A DNA stretch of 64,000 nt from an uncultured Erwinia sp. (GTDB lineage: Bacteria; Pseudomonadota; Gammaproteobacteria; Enterobacterales; Enterobacteriaceae). Shown here piece by piece: positions 43,436 through 53,082 of the stretch (the first letter of the stretch is position 1; each line of letters starts with the position of its first letter). The position numbers were made by a program, and so were the translations under genes. The notes below the pieces were generated by a model. The model did not search any database. It had not been told where the DNA came from and saw nothing but the letters and a program-made list of their open reading frames with translations. Where the stretch lies: NCBI GenBank assembly GCA_946221915.1, contig CAMIKG010000017.1:21196-85195 (forward strand), given 5' to 3'.

Positions 43436-44947
43436 TTAATCGTCGCCGTTGAAACCCGCGCGATTTAGCAGGAACTGCGACAGCAGCGCGACCGGTCGAC
43501 CGGTCGCCCCTTTCGCTTTACCGGAACGCCAGGCGGTGCCGGCGATATCCAGATGCGCCCAGTTATATTTGCGGGCAAAACGCGCCAGGAAGCAGGCGGC
43601 GGTAATCGCGCCGCCAGGACGGCCACCGATGTTCGCCATATCGGCGAAGTTGGATTCCAGCTGCTCCTGATACTCATCGGCCAGCGGCAGACGCCATGCG
43701 CGGTCGCCCGCCTGCTCGGACGCGCCAATCAGCTCGTGCGCCAGCGGGTTGTGGTTCGACATCAGCCCGCTGATATGGTGGCCGAGGGCAATCACACAAG
43801 CGCCCGTCAGCGTGGCGACATCAATCACCACTTCTGGTTCGAAACGCTCGACGTAGGTCAGCGCATCGCACAGCACCAGACGGCCTTCGGCATCGGTATT
43901 CAGCACTTCCACCGTCTGACCGGACATGGTGGTCAGCACGTCGCCTGGACGATAAGCATGGCCACCCGGCATGTTTTCACAGCCCGCCAGTACGCCCACC
44001 ACATTCAGCGGCAGATTCAGTTCCGCGACCATACGCATCACGCCATACACGGACGCCGCGCCGCACATATCGAACTTCATCTCATCCATGGCTTCGCCAG
44101 GTTTCAGCGAGATGCCGCCGGTATCAAAGGTAACGCCTTTCCCGACCAGCACGATAGGTCTGGCGTCGGGGTCCGGATTGCCTTTGTACTCAATCACCGA
44201 CATCAGCGACTCATTCTGCGAGCCACGGCCCACCGCCAGATAGGCGTTCATGCCCAGCTCTTTCATCTGCTGTTCGCCGATGACGCGGGTGGTGATATTT
44301 TTGCTGTAGTTGTCAGCCAGCTGGCGCGCCTGCGACGCCAGATAGGCGGCGTTACAGATATTTGGCGGCATATTGCCGAGATCTTTCGCCGCTTTAATGC
44401 CGGAGGCAATCGCCAGACCATGCTGGATGGCACGTTCGCCGCTGGTCAGTTCACGGCGCGTGGGCACATTGAACACCATTTTACGCAGCGGGCGGCGCGG
44501 CTCGGTTTTATTGCTCTTCAGCTGATCGAAGCTGTACAGCGACTCTTTTGACGTCTCCACCGCCTGACGTACTTTCCAATAGGTGTTGCGGCCTTTAACG
44601 TGCAACTCGGTCAGGAAACAGACGGCTTCCATCGACCCGGTATCATTCAGGGTGTTGATGGTTTTCTGGATCACCTGCTTGTACTGGCGTTCATCGAGTT
44701 CACGCTCTTTACCGCAGCCAATCAATAAAATACGCTCTGACAGGATGTTCGGCACATGATGCAGAAGCAGGGTCTGGCCAACTTTACCTTCCAGCTCGCC
44801 GCGGCGCAGCAGGGCGCTGATGTAGCCATCACTGATTTTATCCAGTTGTTCGGCGATCGGTGACAGGCGACGTGGTTCAAACACGCCGACGACGATGCAG
44901 GCGCTGCGCTGTTTTTCCGGGCTACCGCTTTTTACACTGAACTCCAT
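43436..44947 (-). CDS. pepA: Leucyl aminopeptidase A, PepA
   Basis: Hexameric manganese/zinc aminopeptidase that in E. coli also binds DNA in carAB regulation and Xer recombination at cer. It has 503 residues, the E. coli length. Metal and catalytic residues lie in VGKGVTFDTGGISLKPG (near residue 266) and the signature NTDAEGRLVL (near 349). The N-terminal DNA-binding domain (about 1-165) is complete. Divergent from lptF, as in E. coli. Confidence 0.98.
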   Translation of the reverse strand: MEFSVKSGSPEKQRSACIVVGVFEPRRLSPIAEQLDKISDGYISALLRRGELEGKVGQTLLLHHVPNILSERILLIGCGKERELDERQYKQVIQKTINTLNDTGSMEAVCFLTELHVKGRNTYWKVRQAVETSKESLYSFDQLKSNKTEPRRPLRKMVFNVPTRRELTSGERAIQHGLAIASGIKAAKDLGNMPPNICNAAYLASQARQLADNYSKNITTRVIGEQQMKELGMNAYLAVGRGSQNESLMSVIEYKGNPDPDARPIVLVGKGVTFDTGGISLKPGEAMDEMKFDMCGAASVYGVMRMVAELNLPLNVVGVLAGCENMPGGHAYRPGDVLTTMSGQTVEVLNTDAEGRLVLCDALTYVERFEPEVVIDVATLTGACVIALGHHISGLMSNHNPLAHELIGASEQAGDRAWRLPLADEYQEQLESNFADMANIGGRPGGAITAACFLARFARKYNWAHLDIAGTAWRSGKAKGATGRPVALLSQFLLNRAGFNGDD

Positions 44948-45214
44948 GTACTCTCCTGAATCTTAAAGACAACGGCGTTTGCTACGGCTAGAATGGTGCG
45001 CTTTCGTAACGTTTAACACCGTTGCGTAACGACGTTTAGTAAACGGACGTCGGATTGAGTTTCGATGACTCTGGTGGTTTTTTGTGTCATCTAAACGCTT
45101 GTGTCATACACTATATTAGCTATGACGACGGCCATTGATGAGAAAAAATGGCGGACAAGCGTTGAAACTATCGATTTTCCTGCAAAAAGACAAGTTTTCA
45201 CAGGCGTACTAAGC

Positions 45215-46315
45215 GTGATCATCATAAGATATCTGGTTCGGGAAACGCTAAAAAGCCAGCTGGCAATACTCTTTATCCTGCTGTTGATCTTCTTTTGCCA
45301 GAAGTTAGTCAGGATACTGGGCGCCGCAGTGGATGGCGAAATTCCGACAAATTTAGTTCTTACATTGTTAGGCCTCGGCGTGCCGGAAATGGCACAGCTC
45401 ATTTTGCCGCTCAGCCTGTTTCTTGCCATTCTGATGACGCTTGGCAGGTTGTACACCGAAAGTGAAATTACGGTGATGCATGCCTGCGGCCTGAGCAAAG
45501 CGGTACTGGTCAAAGCGGCGATGATTTTGATGCTGTTCACCGCAGTGGTGGCGGCGGTCAACGTGGTGTGGCTGAGTCCGTGGTCGGCGCGTTATCAGAA
45601 CGAAGTGACGCAAAACGCCAAAGCCAACCCTGGCGCGGCGGCGCTGGCGGCCGGGCAGTTCCAGCAGTCCAGCGACGGCAATTCGGTGCTGTTTATTGAG
45701 AACGTGAAGGGCAACCAGTTTGGCCACGTGTTCCTTGCTCAGCTGAAGCCAAGCGGCAATGCGCGCCCGTCCGTGGTACTGGCGGACAGCGGCCATATCG
45801 ATCAGCGCCGCGATGGTTCGCAGGTGGTCACGCTCGATAAAGGCACCCGTTTTGAGGGCACCGCATTACTGCGTGATTTCCGCATCACTGATTTCCAGAA
45901 TTATCAGGCAATTATTGGCTACAAAGCGGCGACTATCGACCCGAATGATGCCGATCAGGCCACCCTGGCTGACTTGCTGAAATCAGACACGCCGCGCTTC
46001 CATTCGGAGCTGCACTGGCGTCTGACACTGATCTTCTCCGTGCTGGTGATGGCGCTGATGGTGGTGCCGCTGAGTGTGGTGAATCCGCGTCAGGGCCGCG
46101 TGCTGTCGATGTTGCCAGCCATGCTGCTGTATCTGATCTTCTTCCTGTTACAGAGCTCATTAAAGTCCAGCAGCGCGAAAGGCAGGATCGATCCTGCGGT
46201 CTGGATGTGGCTGGTTAACCTGTTCTACCTGGCGCTGGCGATTGCGCTTAACGTGTGGGATACGGTGCCGATGCGGCGCGTCCGCGCCCGTTTCAGCCGC
46301 GGAGGGAGCCTGTAA
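45215..46315 (+). CDS. lptF: LptF, LPS export permease
   Basis: With LptG and the LptB ATPase dimer it extracts lipopolysaccharide from the inner membrane. It has 366 residues, the E. coli length: three N-terminal helices, a periplasmic beta-jellyroll (about 130-260) and three C-terminal helices. The N-terminal LVRETLKSQLAILFILLLIFF and PEMAQLILPLSLFL motifs are family signatures. The GTG at 45215 was chosen because it gives the E. coli-like start (VIIIRYLVRETLK); an in-frame ATG at 45101 would add 38 polar residues. Overlaps lptG by 1 base. Confidence 0.95.
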   Translation: MIIIRYLVRETLKSQLAILFILLLIFFCQKLVRILGAAVDGEIPTNLVLTLLGLGVPEMAQLILPLSLFLAILMTLGRLYTESEITVMHACGLSKAVLVKAAMILMLFTAVVAAVNVVWLSPWSARYQNEVTQNAKANPGAAALAAGQFQQSSDGNSVLFIENVKGNQFGHVFLAQLKPSGNARPSVVLADSGHIDQRRDGSQVVTLDKGTRFEGTALLRDFRITDFQNYQAIIGYKAATIDPNDADQATLADLLKSDTPRFHSELHWRLTLIFSVLVMALMVVPLSVVNPRQGRVLSMLPAMLLYLIFFLLQSSLKSSSAKGRIDPAVWMWLVNLFYLALAIALNVWDTVPMRRVRARFSRGGSL

Positions 46316-47391
46316 TGTTTGGCGTACTCGACCGATATATCGGTAAAACCATCTTTAACACCATCATGATGACGCTGTTCATGCTGGTGTCGCTGTCCGG
46401 CATTATCAAGTTTGTCGATCAGCTGCGCAAAACCGGCGAAGGGCAGTACACCGCGCTGGGCGCCGGTCTCTATACGCTGCTGAGCGTGCCGAAAGATGTC
46501 GAAATCTTCTTCCCGATGGCGGCGCTGCTCGGTGCACTACTGGGTCTCGGCACGCTGGCGCAACGCAGTGAACTGGTGGTGATGCAGGCGTCTGGCTTTA
46601 CCCGTCTGCAGATTGCGTTGTCGGTGATGAAAACGGCGATCCCGCTGGTGCTGCTGACGATGGCGATTGGTGAGTTTGTTGCACCTGCCGGTGAGCAGAT
46701 GGCGCGTAACTACCGTGCACAGCAGCTGATTGGCGGCTCGCTGCTGTCGACGCAAAATGGCCTGTGGGCGAAAGATGGCAACAGCTTTATCTACATCCAG
46801 CGCATCAAGGGTGAAAATGAGCTGAACGGCATCAGTATCTATAACTTTAACGATGAGCGTCGCCTGTTGACGGTGCGCTATGCGGCATCGGCGACTTACG
46901 ATGCCACGAACCGTCTCTGGAAGCTGTCGCAGGTCGATGAGTCAAATCTCACCGATGCGAAACAGGTTAAAGGCAGCCAGATGGTCAGCGGTGAATGGAA
47001 GACTAATCTCACGCCGGACAAACTGGGCGTGGTGGCGCTGGACCCGGATGCGCTGTCGATTCGCGGTCTGTACAACTATGCCAAATACCTGAAGCAGAGC
47101 GGCCAGGAGTCCGGGCGCTACCAGCTGAACATGTGGAGCAAAATCTTCCAGCCACTGTCAGTGGCGGTGATGATGCTGATGGCGCTGTCGTTTATCTTTG
47201 GTCCGCTGCGCAGTGTGTCGATGGGCGTGCGTGTGGTGACGGGGATTAGCTTTGGCTTCCTGTTCTATGTGCTGGACCAGATCTTCGGCCCGCTGAGTCT
47301 GGTATACGGTTTACCGCCGGTGCTGGGCGCGATCCTGCCAAGTGGTGCGTTCTTCGCGGTCAGTGTGTATATGCTGATGAAGCGGCGTTAA
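46315..47391 (+). CDS. lptG: LptG, LPS export permease
   Basis: Partner of LptF in the LptB2FG transporter. A 358-residue protein with the same layout (three helices, periplasmic jellyroll, three helices). It begins MFGVLDRYIGKTIFNTIMM, and the conserved helix FFPMAALLGALLGLG and MGVRVVTGISFGFLFYVLDQ are clear. The ATG overlaps the lptF stop (TAATG) and follows GGAGGGAG. Confidence 0.97.
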   Translation: MFGVLDRYIGKTIFNTIMMTLFMLVSLSGIIKFVDQLRKTGEGQYTALGAGLYTLLSVPKDVEIFFPMAALLGALLGLGTLAQRSELVVMQASGFTRLQIALSVMKTAIPLVLLTMAIGEFVAPAGEQMARNYRAQQLIGGSLLSTQNGLWAKDGNSFIYIQRIKGENELNGISIYNFNDERRLLTVRYAASATYDATNRLWKLSQVDESNLTDAKQVKGSQMVSGEWKTNLTPDKLGVVALDPDALSIRGLYNYAKYLKQSGQESGRYQLNMWSKIFQPLSVAVMMLMALSFIFGPLRSVSMGVRVVTGISFGFLFYVLDQIFGPLSLVYGLPPVLGAILPSGAFFAVSVYMLMKRR

Positions 47392-47489
47392 ACCGTGCTG
47401 TGGACTGGTGCAGAACACGTTCAGCACCGTACGCCATAAAGTGGCAAAGACTGTAGTGGGTAAACAACCGATTCAGTGAGCACAATCTG

Positions 47490-47580
47490 CTCCTTCCCCC
47501 ATGAAGTGGGGGAAGGCTGGGATGGGGGAGCTAACGACTCCGCATTATTGTCGTCAGCTCCCCCTCCCCAACTCTCCCAG
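47490..47580. repeat. GC-rich palindromic intergenic repeat, copy 4 (lptG-yjiN), right end lost
   Basis: CTCCTTCCCCCATGAAGTGGGGGAAGG (quoted span 47490-47516, key arms CTTCCCCC/GGGGGAAG), CTGGGATGGGGGAGCTAACGAC, a short centre, then GTCGTCAGCTCCCCCTCCCCAA. The inner arms pair almost perfectly. The terminal right hairpin of the other copies is missing; the sequence stops at CTCTCCCAG, 8 bases from the yjiN stop. Confidence 0.8.
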
Positions 47581-47588
47581 CCAGCTCC

Positions 47589-48872
47589 TCATGCCCCTTT
47601 CAGCAAACTCAGCGCCATCGGCACTTGCGACAGCAAATACAGCACCAGCCCAATCGTACCGCCGACCAGCGTGCCGTTAATCCGGATAAACTGCAGATCT
47701 TTGCCGATATTGACCTCAATCTGCCGTGACATATCGCGTGCATCCCAGCTTTTCACCGTATCGCTGATATGGCGCGTCAGGAAGGCGGCGAAGTCCGGCG
47801 CGACAGTGCTGGCCGCCTCTTCCATATGCTGATTCAGCGAAGCGCGCAGGCTGCTGTCATTCATCAGCGTGTCGCCAAACCAGCGTCCCGCCGAAGCTAC
47901 CTGCGCCTGTACGCGTGAATTCTCGCTGGTTAAATCCTGCTTCAGCCAGCCGCGCAGATCGCCCCACAGCTCCAGCAGATAGCGGTTCAGCGCCTCATCC
48001 TCTTTCAGATAGTCTTTGATCGCTTCGGCCCGGCGCGCCATCTCCGGGTCCTGCTTCAGCCTCTCGATAAAGCGTTCGGTAGCGCGGTTAAAGCTCTGAC
48101 GCAGCTGGTGATCCGGATCATGACCGATATCATCCAGAATCGAATTCACCGCTTTCGCCACCAGATCGGCGCTGTGCTCACCCAGCCATTCGGTCGGCAG
48201 CACTTTGGCGGTAATCGGATGCTCGCGCTTAATCCACTGCACCAGCTGCAGCGCAATAAACTCGCGCGTGGCGGGCTTATTGAGCAGCTTCAGCACCTGC
48301 TCAATCGCCGCATCCAGCAGCGCCTGGTGACGCTGGTTTTTGGTCATGCTCTCCAGCAGCAGCGCAGCGGACTGGCTCAAATCCACTTTATCAATCGCCT
48401 TATGCACCGCGCGGCGGATAAAACCCTGAATCCGCGTATCGTCGGTGAGATCGAGAAAACCGCGCATCACCTGCAGCAGGTGTTTGCCGAGCCGCTCGCT
48501 GTTGCCCGCTGCGGAGAGCCAGTTGGCAATAATCTGCGCCGGATCGTGACGACGGATCAGCGCCAGCAGCGAATCGGTATCGAGGAATTTCTCCTGCACA
48601 AAGCGGCCAAGATTGTCGCCAATGCGATCTTTATTGCGCGGAATAATCGCCGTATGGCGCGAGATAAACGGCACCGGCACGCGACGGAACAGCGCCACCA
48701 CGGCAAACCAGTCGGCCAGTGCGCCCACCATCGCCGCTTCGGCAATCGCTTTAATGCCGCTGACCCAGAAGCCGGGCGGGAAGAACAGGGTGGTAATAAA
48801 TACCCCGGCGGCGATGCACAGCAGCAACAGGGCGAGGCGTTTAGCTTTCTTTAGTTCGGTTTCTTTATCCAT
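47589..48872 (-). CDS. yjiN: YjiN, DUF445 membrane-associated protein
   Basis: A 427-residue DUF445 protein (426 in E. coli) with two N-terminal helices (about 14-33 and 35-62, containing VSGIKAIAEAAMVGALADWFAVVALFRR as its conserved core), a long helical soluble region, and a C-terminal helix (LVGGTIGLVLYLLSQVPMAL). HTAIIPRNKDRIGDNLG is a further hallmark. Function unknown. Its ATG is 9 bases downstream of the LysR gene stop on the same strand, so read-through between them is possible. Confidence 0.93.
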   Translation of the reverse strand: MDKETELKKAKRLALLLLCIAAGVFITTLFFPPGFWVSGIKAIAEAAMVGALADWFAVVALFRRVPVPFISRHTAIIPRNKDRIGDNLGRFVQEKFLDTDSLLALIRRHDPAQIIANWLSAAGNSERLGKHLLQVMRGFLDLTDDTRIQGFIRRAVHKAIDKVDLSQSAALLLESMTKNQRHQALLDAAIEQVLKLLNKPATREFIALQLVQWIKREHPITAKVLPTEWLGEHSADLVAKAVNSILDDIGHDPDHQLRQSFNRATERFIERLKQDPEMARRAEAIKDYLKEDEALNRYLLELWGDLRGWLKQDLTSENSRVQAQVASAGRWFGDTLMNDSSLRASLNQHMEEAASTVAPDFAAFLTRHISDTVKSWDARDMSRQIEVNIGKDLQFIRINGTLVGGTIGLVLYLLSQVPMALSLLKGA

Positions 48873-48881
48873 ACTCTCACG

Positions 48882-49802
48882 TTAAAGGCTAAAGCCGCAG
48901 CGATCCAGCTCTGACCTGATCCAGTCCATAAATACCTTCACTTTATACGTTCGTTCACTGCTGTGCGGCATCACGATGTGGTGGGCATTGAGCTGCACGG
49001 TAAAGTTATCGCCAAACACCGGTACCAGCTCGCCGCGCTGCACATAATCCTGCGCCAGCATGGTGCTTTCCAGAATAACGCCCAGCCCCATCTTTGCCGC
49101 CTCGAAACTCATAAAGGAACGGTCGAAGCTTAATATATAGCTGAAATGGTAGCTGGCGACATTATGCCAGGAGAACCATTTCTCCCAGTTAATCAGCGTG
49201 CTGCTGGAGTGAATCAGATCGCAACCCAGCAAGTCGGCGGGTGAACTGAGAGTGTGGCGGCGAATATAGTCCGGCGCAGCCAGCGCCATCACCTGATCAT
49301 TTTTAATTGTCATCACCCGATAAGCGGGCCAGTCGGCGATGCCATGGCGGATATCAATATCGATATTGTCGCGTGAGAACTGAATATTTTCGTACGAACA
49401 GCTGAGATTGACGGTAATGCCGGGATAACGCTGACGAAAATCCCCCAGCCGCCGCATCAGCCAGATCAGACCAAAAGAGGGCGAGACATGCACACGCAGG
49501 ATCTCCTGTTCCACCTCATTAATCACCTGGTCCGTCGCCCGGCCAATCATGCTCATCGCGCCGGAAACGTCCTTGAGGTATTTCTCTCCGGTTTCCGTTA
49601 ATACCACGCCTTTGCCATTGCGAATAAATAATTTCTTACCAATAAACTTTTCCAGCGTGGCTATTTGATGGCTGACGGCGGAAGGCGTGATATTTAACTG
49701 CTCGGCAGCTGAATTAATACTGAGCGCGCTGGCGACTTCAAGAAAAGACTGAATATTTCGTAATGACGGGATTGGCAGATTTTTATTATCTGAATTTGCC
49801 AT
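48882..49802 (-). CDS. LysR family transcription regulator
   Basis: A 306-residue regulator. N-terminal winged helix (residues about 12-70: LRNIQSFLEVASALSINSAAEQL, AVSHQIATLEKFIGKKLFIR) and a periplasmic-binding-like effector domain from about 95. The helix sequence and the SERTYKVKVFMDWIRSEL ending are of the GcvA-like subgroup. The ATG at 49802 was chosen for its AAGGAAA ribosome site and usual length; an upstream in-frame ATG adds 20 residues. Divergent from the MFS-SDR-transketolase genes, so it very likely regulates them. The inducer is unknown. Confidence 0.9.
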   Translation of the reverse strand: MANSDNKNLPIPSLRNIQSFLEVASALSINSAAEQLNITPSAVSHQIATLEKFIGKKLFIRNGKGVVLTETGEKYLKDVSGAMSMIGRATDQVINEVEQEILRVHVSPSFGLIWLMRRLGDFRQRYPGITVNLSCSYENIQFSRDNIDIDIRHGIADWPAYRVMTIKNDQVMALAAPDYIRRHTLSSPADLLGCDLIHSSSTLINWEKWFSWHNVASYHFSYILSFDRSFMSFEAAKMGLGVILESTMLAQDYVQRGELVPVFGDNFTVQLNAHHIVMPHSSERTYKVKVFMDWIRSELDRCGFSL

Positions 49803-50095
49803 GTTATTTCCTTTGCGCAATACAACTGAGCGAGTGGTAACAGCTTTCCTGCGTCTGCTCAAGGAGTATTGCCGGATGCACGATAACTTGTGACGCAGCG
49901 CACAACCTGACGCAGATTAATCGCTGCCGCGTGCTCGGGTGCTGCGTTTTATGATCGCCATCATGTATCAAATTTTTCTCAGCGATAAATGAGGTTTATT
50001 AAATACCCATCCTTTTTTATGTCGATATATTTAACCACACAGCGCTGAAGAGAAATAACACCATTAATAAAGCTGTTCATACCAGGAGCTGAAGA
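49803..50095. other. Divergent regulatory gap between LysR gene and MFS operon
   Basis: 293 bases with no coding ORF, AT-rich towards the right. It must hold both divergent promoters. The clearest site is the palindrome at 49985-49999, listed separately. Confidence 0.6.
49985..49999. promoter_or_regulatory. Candidate LysR operator, T-N11-A palindrome
   Basis: ATAAA-TGAGG-TTTAT: perfect 5 bp arms around a T-N11-A core (49986-49998), the form bound by LysR-type regulators. It is about 97 bases before the MFS gene and 183 from the LysR start. Confidence 0.4.
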
Positions 50096-51427
50096 ATGTC
50101 TCGGATAGAACACGTTACCCCCTACATAAAAACGAGAAAAACCAACTACCGCTTTGTCGTTCTGGCGCTGATCTTTATCGTCTATGCCATTAACTATGCC
50201 GATCGTACCAACATCGGCGCGGTACTGCCGTTTATCATTGAAGAGTTCCATATCAACAACTTCGAGGCTGGCGCGATCGCCAGTATGTTTTTCCTTGGTT
50301 ACTCGCTCAGCCAGATCCCGGCGGGCTTCTTTATCGCCAAAAAAGGCATTCGCGGACTGGTCTCTTTCTCCATCTTCGGCTTCTCCGCTTTCACCTGGCT
50401 GATGGGCACCGCCCACTCGGTGCTGGGCCTGAAGCTGGTGCGCCTTGGTCTGGGGCTGACAGAAGGACCCTGCCCGGTCGGGCTGGCCTCCACCATCAAT
50501 AACTGGTTCCCGGCAAAGGAGAAAGCAACGGCGACCGGCGTCTATATCGCCGCCACCATGTTCGCACCGATTATCGTGCCACCGCTGGCGGTGTGGATTG
50601 CCGTCACCTGGGGATGGCGCTGGGTATTCTTCTCGTTCGCCATTCCGGGGCTGGTGATCGCCGTGCTGTGGTATCTGCTGGTGAGAACCAAACCGGCGGA
50701 GAGCCGCTTTGTCTCAGAAAGCGAACTGGAGCTGATCAATGCCGATCATGACCAGCAGCAGGCGACGCGGCAGAACATTGATATCGCGCCAAAATTCGCG
50801 CTGCTGGATAAAGCGATTCGCGTCAGAAATGTCGCGCCGGTGGCGACGGTAAAAGGGCTGTTTACCAGTAAAAATATCCTCGGCGACTGCCTCGCCTATT
50901 TCATGATGGTCAGCGTGTTGTATGGCTTATTAACCTGGATTCCGATGTATCTGGTGAAAGAGAAAGGGTTCAGTTTCATGAGTATGGGACTGGTCGCCAG
51001 CATGCCCTGTATCGGCGGTTTTATTGGCGCGATTAGCGGCGGCTATATCTCCGACAAAATACTGGGTCGCCGCAGAAAACCTACCATGATGTTTACCGCG
51101 GTATCCACGGTGATCATGATGCTGATTATGCTGAATATTCCGCAAAACACCTTCGCGGTCTGCGCCGGGCTGTTCTTTGTTGGTCTGTGTCTGAATATTG
51201 GCTGGCCTGCGTTTACTGCTTACGGCATGGCCGTCGCTGACAGTAAAACTTATCCGATCGCCGCCGCGATCATTAATAGTGGCGGTAATCTCGGCGGCTT
51301 TGTTTCGCCGATGCTGGCCGGGTTCTTATTAGATTACACCGGCAACTTTAATGCGGTATTCACCTATTTCGGCATTTGCGCGGCAATTGGTTTTCTCGTG
51401 ATTGTTTTATTAGATGAACCGAAATAG
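50096..51427 (+). CDS. MFS transporter, anion:cation symporter family
   Basis: A 443-residue permease with 12 predicted helices and a central cytoplasmic loop (about 210-270). The NYADRTNIGAVLP motif in the first helix, EGPCPVGLASTINNWFPAKEKATATG (near residue 122) and the SGGYISDKILGRRRKP loop (near 316) are typical of the ACS family, whose members import sugar acids such as glucarate, galactonate or other organic anions by proton symport. Substrate is not identifiable. First gene of a four-gene operon; AGGAG lies 10 bases upstream. Confidence 0.9.
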   Translation: MSRIEHVTPYIKTRKTNYRFVVLALIFIVYAINYADRTNIGAVLPFIIEEFHINNFEAGAIASMFFLGYSLSQIPAGFFIAKKGIRGLVSFSIFGFSAFTWLMGTAHSVLGLKLVRLGLGLTEGPCPVGLASTINNWFPAKEKATATGVYIAATMFAPIIVPPLAVWIAVTWGWRWVFFSFAIPGLVIAVLWYLLVRTKPAESRFVSESELELINADHDQQQATRQNIDIAPKFALLDKAIRVRNVAPVATVKGLFTSKNILGDCLAYFMMVSVLYGLLTWIPMYLVKEKGFSFMSMGLVASMPCIGGFIGAISGGYISDKILGRRRKPTMMFTAVSTVIMMLIMLNIPQNTFAVCAGLFFVGLCLNIGWPAFTAYGMAVADSKTYPIAAAIINSGGNLGGFVSPMLAGFLLDYTGNFNAVFTYFGICAAIGFLVIVLLDEPK

Positions 51428-51472
51428 ATGCCAGCCGAACGTCTCTCGTTAATATTAATATCCGGAGTTGAT

Positions 51473-52222
51473 ATGTTATTAAAAGATAAAGTCGCCATTA
51501 TTACTGGCGCAGCCTCCCCACGCGGTCTGGGCTTTGCGACCGCGAAACTGTTTGCCGAACAGGGCGCGAAAGTGGTCATTATCGACCTCGATAAAGAAGC
51601 CAGCCTGAGCGCAGCGCAGACGCTGGGTGAACAGCATCTCGGACTGGCGGCCAATGTGGCCAATGAATTACAGGTTACCGCCGCCATCGAGCAGGTGCTT
51701 GGCCGCTACGGACGTATTGATATTCTGGTGAATAATGCGGGCATCACCCAGCCGATTAAAACCATGGATATTAAGCGCGAAAACTATGATGCGGTGCTGG
51801 ATGTCAGCCTGCGCGGCACGCTGCTGATGTCGCAGGCGGTGATCCCCACCATGCGCGCCCAGCAATCCGGCAGCATTGTCTGTATCTCATCGGTTTCCGC
51901 CCAGCGCGGCGGCGGCATCTTTGGCGGTCCCCACTACAGCGCGGCGAAAGCGGGCGTGCTTGGCCTGGCGCGCGCCATGGCGCGTGAGCTTGGCCCGGAC
52001 AGCGTGCGCGTGAACTGCATCGCGCCAGGACTGATTCAGACCGATATCACCGCTGGCAAACTCTCTGATGAGATGAAACAGAACATCCTCGCCGGTATCC
52101 CGCTGAACCGGCTGGGTGACGCGCAGGATATCGCCCGCGCGGCGCTGTTCCTCGGCAGCGATCTCTCCTCTTACTCCACCGGCATCACCTTAGACGTGAA
52201 CGGCGGCATGTTAATCCATTAA
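51473..52222 (+). CDS. Short-chain dehydrogenase/reductase (SDR)
   Basis: A 249-residue classical SDR. Cofactor motif TGAASPRGLG at residues 11-20, Asp38 at the end of the second strand (IIDLD), which favours NAD over NADP, NNAG at 87-90, catalytic Ser140, Tyr155 and Lys159 (HYSAAKAG). Related to FabG and to sugar or polyol dehydrogenases. The start at 51473 follows CGGAG at 6 bases; an upstream in-frame ATG at 51428, directly after the transporter stop, lacks a site. It probably oxidises or reduces the imported compound before the transketolase step; this is inference. Confidence 0.9.
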   Translation: MLLKDKVAIITGAASPRGLGFATAKLFAEQGAKVVIIDLDKEASLSAAQTLGEQHLGLAANVANELQVTAAIEQVLGRYGRIDILVNNAGITQPIKTMDIKRENYDAVLDVSLRGTLLMSQAVIPTMRAQQSGSIVCISSVSAQRGGGIFGGPHYSAAKAGVLGLARAMARELGPDSVRVNCIAPGLIQTDITAGKLSDEMKQNILAGIPLNRLGDAQDIARAALFLGSDLSSYSTGITLDVNGGMLIH

Positions 52223-52236
52223 TTGAGGACGACAGA

Positions 52237-53082
52237 ATGTCTCAGAGTGTTATTGATAACGTCGCCGCCGCGGCCTGGCGCATCCGTCGTTACGCGCTGC
52301 GCATGGGGGAAGTTCAGGGGCAGGGCTATATCGGCCAGGCGCTGGGTTACGCCGATGTGCTGGCGACGGCCTTTGCTCATATTATGCATTTCCGCGCGCA
52401 TCAGCCGGAGTGGGAAGGGCGTGACCGTTTTCTGCTCTCCCATGGTCACTACGCCATTGCTTATTACGCTGCGCTGCTGGAAGCGGGCATCATCCCGGAA
52501 GAGGAACTGGAAACCTATGGCGCGGATGACAGCCGCCTGCCGATGTCCGGCATGGCGACCTATACGCCAGGCATGGAGATCTCCGGCGGATCGCTGGGGC
52601 AGGGACTGAGCATCGCCGTCGGCATGGCGCTGGGTCTGAAGCAAAAACAGAGCACCTCGCTGGTGATTAACTCGATGTCCGACGGCGAGCTGGACGAAGG
52701 CTCGACCTGGGAAGCGGCGATGTCCGCTGCGCACTACGGCCTGTCGAATCTGATCAATATTGTCGATATCAACCGCCAGCAGGCGGATGGCGATTCACGC
52801 AAAATCCTCGGCTTTGAGCCGCTGGAAGATAAGTGGACCTCGTTTGGCTGGTATGTGCAGCGCGTAAACGGCAATGACCTGCCTGCGGTGATTAAGGCAT
52901 TTGAAAACGCGAAAAATTATCCGGAAAACCAGCCGCGCGTGCTGCTATGCGACACCCTGATGGGTAAAGGCGTGCCGTTCCTGGAAACGCGCGACAAAAA
53001 CCATTTTATTCGTGTCGATGCTGATGAGTGGCAGAAAGCCATCGCGGTTCTGGACGCCAACAAACCGGAAGGAGTGCAGTGA
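52237..53082 (+). CDS. Transketolase-like protein, N-terminal (TPP-binding) subunit
   Basis: A 281-residue protein matching the first third of transketolase. Thiamine diphosphate and metal contacts look intact: SHGHYA (His71, the E. coli His66 position), SGGSLGQG (near residue 115), MSDGELDEGSTWEA (near 147) and VDINRQQADG (near 173). Two usual histidines are replaced: SGHPG becomes QGYIG (Tyr31 at the E. coli His26 position) and LPGHP becomes LPMSG. These normally contact the sugar substrate, so specificity should differ from ordinary transketolase. It needs the next gene for activity; the stop and start overlap (TGATG). Confidence 0.9.
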   Translation: MSQSVIDNVAAAAWRIRRYALRMGEVQGQGYIGQALGYADVLATAFAHIMHFRAHQPEWEGRDRFLLSHGHYAIAYYAALLEAGIIPEEELETYGADDSRLPMSGMATYTPGMEISGGSLGQGLSIAVGMALGLKQKQSTSLVINSMSDGELDEGSTWEAAMSAAHYGLSNLINIVDINRQQADGDSRKILGFEPLEDKWTSFGWYVQRVNGNDLPAVIKAFENAKNYPENQPRVLLCDTLMGKGVPFLETRDKNHFIRVDADEWQKAIAVLDANKPEGVQ

